Origin: an uncultured bacterium
Lineage (GTDB): Bacteria > Bacillota > Clostridia > Christensenellales > QALW01
Length of the DNA stretch: 10,232 nt
Reading direction: 5' to 3'
NCBI GenBank assembly: GCA_905214315.1
Contig: CAJMLN010000062.1
Location: 1-10,232, forward strand
Of this stretch, positions 5,923 through 10,232 are shown piece after piece. The first letter of the stretch is position 1. Each line of letters opens with the position of its first letter. Made by a program: the position numbers and the translations under genes. A model generated the notes under the pieces. The model did no database searches, was not told the DNA's origin, and saw nothing but the letters and a program-made list of their open reading frames with translations.

Positions 5923-8538
5923 ACTAAAGGAAAACGCATATTCTCCGCTGCCGATTTCAATTTCCGTGCAGCCCTCCAGTCGGCGCACGGCATGCACGCC
6001 CGGAGCCTCCTGGGCTGAAATACCGCTTTCAGTCAAGTTTTCCGCCGGCGGCAAAATTACAAGCCCACTGCTGTTGGCCGGCAGCTTTATATTCAAAAAG
6101 CAAAGGCCGTCATTCTTTTTCCAACCAGTTTGAACCATTCCCTTTACCGTATCAATGGACGCTTCCGCCCATTGCAAACCGTCAAACACCGGGCGAATTT
6201 CCACCTTGGCAAAGCCACCCGCCGCTGGAGAAATGCCGCAGACAAATTTAGGCAGAATATACGCCGGATAAGCCGACCAAGCATGGTTTCCCATATTATC
6301 GCGGCTTAGCGCTCCGAAGGATTCCCAATTGGTGCGGTTAGCCGCCAGCATATGGCGGTACCGTTGGAAATCCTGCCGGGCGATATCGCCCAAATTCAGC
6401 CGGTACAGCGCTTCATATAGCGTGCAGCCGCCGTAGCCGCCCACAAAAAAGTGCTGATCCTTCTTCCACGCGTTTTGAAAATGCTCCCGCAGGCGCGGCT
6501 TCATCTCAGCCGTGGGAATGCCGAACCGCACGGCCCAGGCACTGGCCAGCGGATGTGTGCTTTCCTTCTCCAAACAATCCAAAAACACGCCGTCTTTCAC
6601 CAAATAAGCCAAAATACCGCCGTGCAGCGTTTCGGCCTTTTTAGTAAAACGCTCCCTGCCGGCTTCGTCCCCCAAAACAGCCGCTACTTCGGCCGCTATC
6701 TGATAATTACCAAACAGCATGCTGTTAATGCCAATGTTGGTTCCGCCGCTTTCCATATAGCCGGAATTTTCGTAATTGGGGTAATCCGACGCCCGCCATC
6801 CGTCCGGACTGCACAGGCCGTGCTCTTCAAAGCCAGTGGGCACATAGTATTCCAAAAACCGACAAAGGCGCGGGTAAAATTCCTGAAGCAGCTGAATATT
6901 GCCATCAAACAAATACTGCTGCCACAAAAGCATCGCCCAGTAGTAGGACCACTCCTGCAATTCATAGAGTGCGCCCGGGCTGCAGGAATAAAACTGGCCT
7001 GACATTCTCTGTTCATAGCCGTAATCCCGCACAATTTTATCAATCAACCGGGTTTTTGCGCTGTACAAGAGGCCAATCCCGATGTTCCAGGAATCTGCCA
7101 GCCACGGACTCTGTTCCCGGTTAGCGTCTACGCTGATGATGCCCTGCTGCACATTCTGCCGGGAGGAGCGTTCGCACATCTCATAAATATCATTCAAAAG
7201 CGGCTCCGAACAGCGAAAATTCCCCGTTTTCGGTGCGCAGGAATAAGCCACAATGCCCGTTATATCTTCGCAGCTCAGTTTTCGGCAGTACCCGCTGATC
7301 TTTACAAATTTAAAGCTGGTATGGCGTACAAAGGGCGTATAGAACACATCGTCACAGCCTTTAGCGATATAAACGTCATAGCCCGCGCCCAGCTCGCCTT
7401 CCAATTCGCCGCCTACCTCCTGGTAGGAAATCGTAATAGCCTCACCCTTTTTGGCTTTCGGAAAACGAATTTTTACCCAACCGGTATAGCATTTATCAAA
7501 CGCGACCGTTTGAACGCCCTGCTCAAACAAAACGGAATCCGGCGTTAAATATACCTTTTCCCGCTCTTCCTCCACCGTTTGGGCGGACAACTGATATCCA
7601 GGATTTTTCTGTTTTGACGCCGTTGGCCACAGGCTGTCATCAAAGCCGTTCTGCTGCCAACCACAAAATTCCCGGTTTGCGTCATAGCGAATGGACGCAC
7701 GATTCTGCCTGCCGCCGTAATCGCCAAAATACACCGGATTTTCCCGGACATACGGGCCGTTCGCACATACGTGCCAGGTCTGGTCCGTTACGATAACCTG
7801 CCGGGTACCGTCGCCGTAGGTAATGCGCAGCTCCAGTAAAAAAGCCGGGTGACCGTTTACACCGGAATCGCCCCAGGTACGCTGCGGTTCCCTATCCACC
7901 GGATTCTCCCGCTCCTGCCCCCAGGCACCATGCCAATGTACCAGGGCACTCAGGGTGCAGGCATGGCCCGGCTTTAAAATCTCCTTTACATCGTATCGGT
8001 TATACTGACCGTACACAAAGGGATTAACTCTTGCCGGCCCCGCGCCTAAAAGCCTACCATCCGCATACAGCTGATAGTCGTTATGGGCCGTAGCATACAG
8101 CACCGCCCGCATAACCGGCTTTTCTTCCAATACAAATTCTTTTCTGAAATATAAAAACGAATTTTCTATCTCCTCATTTTCCCAAATAAATGAAGCCTTC
8201 CAATCCTCCTGCCGCAGTCCGGTATAAAAAACGGCAGGTTCGCTGTAAGCAGAAGCTTCGCTCCCATGCCAAACGCGCACCTTCCAAAAATATTCCGCGT
8301 CCGCATGCAACGCCGGTCCCCCGTAAGGTACCCCGGCCGAGCAGTTCGATTCCACCCTGCCGGAATCCCAAACCACCGCCTTCTCCGTGCCTGATACAAC
8401 TATAATCTGATACGCCGCCTGCACAAAATCCCGTGCAGCACTTCGGCATTGCCAGGAAAAAAATACCGCACTATCCTGTATAATCGGCTCCAAAACGCCA
8501 TTGGTCAATAATTCCGTTACAAAAAAATCCAGCCCCAT
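5917..8538 (-). CDS. GH78-family alpha-L-rhamnosidase-like glycoside hydrolase
   Basis: An 873-residue enzyme expected to cleave terminal alpha-L-rhamnose from rhamnosides. No signal peptide is present, so it should act in the cytoplasm on imported substrates. The order follows the family: an N-terminal Ig-like domain (about 11-108, ending FWKVRVW...YSEPAVFYTGL), a beta-sandwich (about 125-270), a second sandwich (about 330-440), an (alpha/alpha)6 catalytic barrel (about 440-770) and a C-terminal sandwich (about 771-873, GFAKVEIRP). The acid motif DANREQSPWLAD (471-482) matches the family D-x-x-R-E-x-x-x-W-x-x-D signature. E739 in NWESFG and NHAWSAYPAYIL (751-762) fit the second catalytic region. 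ATG 8538 has AGGAGAG 5 nt upstream. It is monocistronic, with a promoter at 8581-8608 and no transporter or regulator gene adjacent. Family membership is confident; substrate specificity is inferred. Confidence 0.9.
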   Translation of the reverse strand: MGLDFFVTELLTNGVLEPIIQDSAVFFSWQCRSAARDFVQAAYQIIVVSGTEKAVVWDSGRVESNCSAGVPYGGPALHADAEYFWKVRVWHGSEASAYSEPAVFYTGLRQEDWKASFIWENEEIENSFLYFRKEFVLEEKPVMRAVLYATAHNDYQLYADGRLLGAGPARVNPFVYGQYNRYDVKEILKPGHACTLSALVHWHGAWGQERENPVDREPQRTWGDSGVNGHPAFLLELRITYGDGTRQVIVTDQTWHVCANGPYVRENPVYFGDYGGRQNRASIRYDANREFCGWQQNGFDDSLWPTASKQKNPGYQLSAQTVEEEREKVYLTPDSVLFEQGVQTVAFDKCYTGWVKIRFPKAKKGEAITISYQEVGGELEGELGAGYDVYIAKGCDDVFYTPFVRHTSFKFVKISGYCRKLSCEDITGIVAYSCAPKTGNFRCSEPLLNDIYEMCERSSRQNVQQGIISVDANREQSPWLADSWNIGIGLLYSAKTRLIDKIVRDYGYEQRMSGQFYSCSPGALYELQEWSYYWAMLLWQQYLFDGNIQLLQEFYPRLCRFLEYYVPTGFEEHGLCSPDGWRASDYPNYENSGYMESGGTNIGINSMLFGNYQIAAEVAAVLGDEAGRERFTKKAETLHGGILAYLVKDGVFLDCLEKESTHPLASAWAVRFGIPTAEMKPRLREHFQNAWKKDQHFFVGGYGGCTLYEALYRLNLGDIARQDFQRYRHMLAANRTNWESFGALSRDNMGNHAWSAYPAYILPKFVCGISPAAGGFAKVEIRPVFDGLQWAEASIDTVKGMVQTGWKKNDGLCFLNIKLPANSSGLVILPPAENLTESGISAQEAPGVHAVRRLEGCTEIEIGSGEYAFSFSL

Positions 8539-8580
8539 TTTTTCTCTCCTACGTGTTTTTATGGGAATCTTTACTCTTCC

Positions 8581-8608
8581 ATAGTATCAAATTTTCTTAA
8601 GAAGTCAA
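8581..8608 (-). promoter_or_regulatory. Promoter of the rhamnosidase gene
   Basis: On the minus strand TTGACT (8608-8603), 16 nt, TACTAT (8586-8581), about 42 bases before the start codon. The -10 is imperfect and the spacer one base short, in line with a promoter that needs an activator. Confidence 0.65.
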
Positions 8609-8650
8609 TCCCCCAATTTGTTATTCTTTTCTTTATTTTTAAAAGAAAAT

Positions 8651-8694
8651 TATACAAGTTTTTAAAGTTGTATAAAATTAATCTATACAACTTT
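8651..8694. promoter_or_regulatory. Operator-like cluster of three TATACAA(C/G)TTT half-sites
   Basis: AAAGTTGTATA (8664-8674) and TATACAACTTT (8684-8694) are a perfect 11-bp inverted repeat with a 9-nt spacer. A third half-site, TATACAAGTTT (8651-8661), faces the first with 10 of 11 bases the same, so the middle half-site can pair with either neighbour. No T-run follows on either strand, which argues against a terminator. The cluster ends 42 bp upstream of the rhamnosidase -35 and 29 bp upstream of the glmS -35, a position suited to an activator of the former. The regulator is unknown. Confidence 0.6.
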
Positions 8695-8723
8695 CGCAAA
8701 AAAAGCATTTTTTTAAAAAGTAT

Positions 8724-8752
8724 TTGCACAGCGGCAAAACGATGAATATAAT
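8724..8752 (+). promoter_or_regulatory. Promoter of glmS
   Basis: TTGCAC (8724-8729), exactly 17 nt, then a perfect TATAAT (8747-8752). The predicted start near 8759 gives a leader of about 40 nt, too short for a glmS ribozyme. Confidence 0.8.
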
Positions 8753-8798
8753 GATAATAGTAAAAAAGAATCCCGCCACGGAAAGGAAGGTTTCAATC

Positions 8799-10232
8799 AT
8801 GTGTGGAATTATCGGTTTTTCGGGAAATACACCGGCCGTACCCGTGCTGCTGAGCGGACTGGAGCGTCTGGAATACAGAGGCTATGACTCCGCCGGTATT
8901 GCCGTTTATACAGAAAAAGAGATTCAGGTGCGCAAGGCCAAGGGCCGGCTTGCCAATTTAAAGGAGCTGCTGCAAAAAAATCCGGCCGAGGGCACCTGCG
9001 GCATCGGCCATACGCGCTGGGCCACCCACGGCGAGCCGTCAGATATCAACGCCCATCCCCACACCTGCCAGCAGGGCAACATCGCTATCGTACATAACGG
9101 TATTATAGAAAATTATCTCTCTTTAAAGGAAAAGCTCATCAAAAAGGGCGTTCAATTCGTTTCCGACACCGATACCGAGGTGGCGGTCCAGCTGCTGAGC
9201 TATTACTACACCGGCGATATTATGAGCGCCATCTATAAAACCATGGGTCAGTTAAAGGGCAGCTTCGCCCTGGGAATTCTCTGCACGGACTATCCCAACA
9301 AAATCTTCTGCGCCCGCAAGGACAGCCCGTTGGTGGTAGGCGCGCTGAACGGCTGTTCCTACATCGCCAGCGATATTCCCGCCATTTTGGAATATACGCG
9401 CAACGTCTATCTGCTGGAGGATATGGAGGTAGCCGTGCTAAGCGGGGGCTCCGTCGCGTTTTTCGACGGACTAGGCAATCAAATCACCAAGGAAGCCATG
9501 CACGTGGACTGGGACGTAAAGTCCGCGGAAAAAGGCGGCTACCAGCATTTTATGATGAAGGAAATGCACGAGCAGCCCACGGCGCTGAAAGACACGCTTT
9601 CGCCCTATATTGAAGAAAAAAACGGTAAAAATATTCTAACAAACATGCCTCTGCCGGAAGAATATGTTCAGAAATTAAAGCATATTTCCATCGTGGCCTG
9701 CGGCACGGCCTACCATGCGGGATTTTTGGCCAAATACCTTTTTGAGCGCGACTGCCGCATCCGCACCGAGGCCGAGGTTGCCTCGGAATTCCGCTATAAG
9801 GATCCCCTGATTGAAAAGGATGACCTGGTTATCGTCATCAGCCAATCCGGCGAAACGGCCGATACCATCGCCGCCATGCGGGAAGCCAAGCGCAGGGGAG
9901 CGCGGATTCTGGCCGTCTGCAACGTAGTGGGCAGCACCATCTCAAGGGAAGCGGATTACCTCTGCTACACCTGGGCTGGCCCGGAGATCGCGGTGGCCTC
10001 CACCAAGGCCTATGTTTCGCAGCTGATGATGCTCTACACGCTATACCTGGACATCGCCCAAAAGCGCGGCATTTTAGAGGAAGAAGCCGTAAGCGCGGCA
10101 ATCGACCAGCTGAAGGAGCTTCCCGGCAAAGCAGCGGAGCTGATACAGCGCCTGGAGCCGGAGATCGCCAAATTCGCCCATGCTAACGCGGGGCACAAAA
10201 ATGTATTCTTCCTCGGCCGCGGCCTGGATTAC
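8799..10232 (+). CDS. glmS: Glutamine--fructose-6-phosphate aminotransferase (isomerising), 3' end outside window
   Basis: GlmS makes glucosamine-6-phosphate from fructose-6-phosphate and glutamine, the first step towards UDP-GlcNAc and peptidoglycan. The 478 codons present are about four fifths of the usual length near 605; the frame is open at the edge. MCGIIGFSG supplies the N-terminal Cys nucleophile of a class II glutaminase domain (about 2-220; LEYRGYDSAG, HTRWATHGEPS, HNGIIENY). HMMKEMHEQP-type residues (FMMKEMHEQP, 251-260) mark the link to the sugar-isomerase part: SIS domain 1 with CGTAYHAG (301-308), ISQSGETADT (347-356) and EIAVASTKAYVSQ (396-408), then the start of SIS domain 2 with FFLGRGLDY at the edge. 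The SD AAGGAAGG ends 8 nt before ATG 8799. It is transcribed away from the rhamnosidase gene. The short leader shows no glmS ribozyme, so feedback control must be by other means. Confidence 0.97.
   Translation, partial: MCGIIGFSGNTPAVPVLLSGLERLEYRGYDSAGIAVYTEKEIQVRKAKGRLANLKELLQKNPAEGTCGIGHTRWATHGEPSDINAHPHTCQQGNIAIVHNGIIENYLSLKEKLIKKGVQFVSDTDTEVAVQLLSYYYTGDIMSAIYKTMGQLKGSFALGILCTDYPNKIFCARKDSPLVVGALNGCSYIASDIPAILEYTRNVYLLEDMEVAVLSGGSVAFFDGLGNQITKEAMHVDWDVKSAEKGGYQHFMMKEMHEQPTALKDTLSPYIEEKNGKNILTNMPLPEEYVQKLKHISIVACGTAYHAGFLAKYLFERDCRIRTEAEVASEFRYKDPLIEKDDLVIVISQSGETADTIAAMREAKRRGARILAVCNVVGSTISREADYLCYTWAGPEIAVASTKAYVSQLMMLYTLYLDIAQKRGILEEEAVSAAIDQLKELPGKAAELIQRLEPEIAKFAHANAGHKNVFFLGRGLDY

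Noticed and set aside
5796..5993. A 65-codon minus-strand open frame ending MEKYMTEEFRIIRGIRPEIF
   Set aside because: It overlaps the rhamnosidase 3' end and its terminator, has no SD, and runs one frame away from the meaningful KVYDGRI remnant.
6451..7002. A 183-codon plus-strand open frame opposite the rhamnosidase gene
   Set aside because: It is antisense to the conserved GH78 catalytic region; composition and lack of an SD mark it as a shadow.
8539..8798. glmS ribozyme or other riboswitch upstream of glmS
   Set aside because: The predicted leader is about 40 nt and I see none of the conserved ribozyme core around an AGCGCC-like cleavage site.

Overview
The window looks like chromosomal DNA of a gut-type Clostridia (Firmicutes). 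Intergenic DNA is AT-rich, Shine-Dalgarno (SD) sites are strong (AGGAG/AAGGA types), promoters are sigma-A-like, and there is a Cna_B-repeat surface protein of the kind common in Lachnospiraceae and relatives. The two metabolic genes (GH78-type hydrolase, glmS) are richer in GC than the surface-protein and small-membrane-protein part. The genus cannot be fixed from this sequence.

Layout. (1) 127-2970 (+): a secreted VWA / SpaA-like / 4x Cna_B adhesin or pilus-tip-like protein with a C-terminal membrane anchor, where the usual LPxTG-type sorting signal is degenerate (IPKNDGD). It converges on the next gene through a shared hairpin at 2996-3020. (2) 3043-5714 (-): three diverged paralogs, each one N-terminal membrane helix plus about 170 outward-facing residues, of unknown function. 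A frameshifted gene remnant (4388-4816) sits upstream of the middle copy and overlaps its start by ATGA. Three of the four promoters proposed for this part are near or between the copies, and each copy has its own hairpin terminator. (3) 5917-8538 (-): a complete cytoplasmic GH78-family alpha-L-rhamnosidase-like enzyme. (4) 8539-8798: a divergent control region with one promoter each way and an 11-bp perfect inverted repeat between them. (5) 8799 to the window end (+): glmS, 478 codons present, cut by the window edge.

The most unusual signal is structural. A 55-bp block holding a rho-independent terminator occurs three times (3711-3765, 5043-5097, 5868-5922) at 94-96% identity. It follows two of the paralogs and also the unrelated rhamnosidase, where it includes that gene's last sense codon and stop. 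Directly beyond the rhamnosidase copy lies a 27-bp remnant that still encodes KVYDGRI-stop, the exact C-terminus of the paralog at 3043-3663. This points to a locus built by repeated duplication and recombination through shared 3' ends, with at least one paralog deleted.

Functionally, the surface adhesin and the membrane-anchored paralogs both act at the cell envelope. The rhamnosidase degrades rhamnosides taken into the cell. GlmS supplies glucosamine-6-phosphate for peptidoglycan. Nothing in the sequence ties these into one pathway. I do not see a complete new defence or mobile system here; the paralog cluster with its recurrent terminator module is the best candidate for something undescribed.
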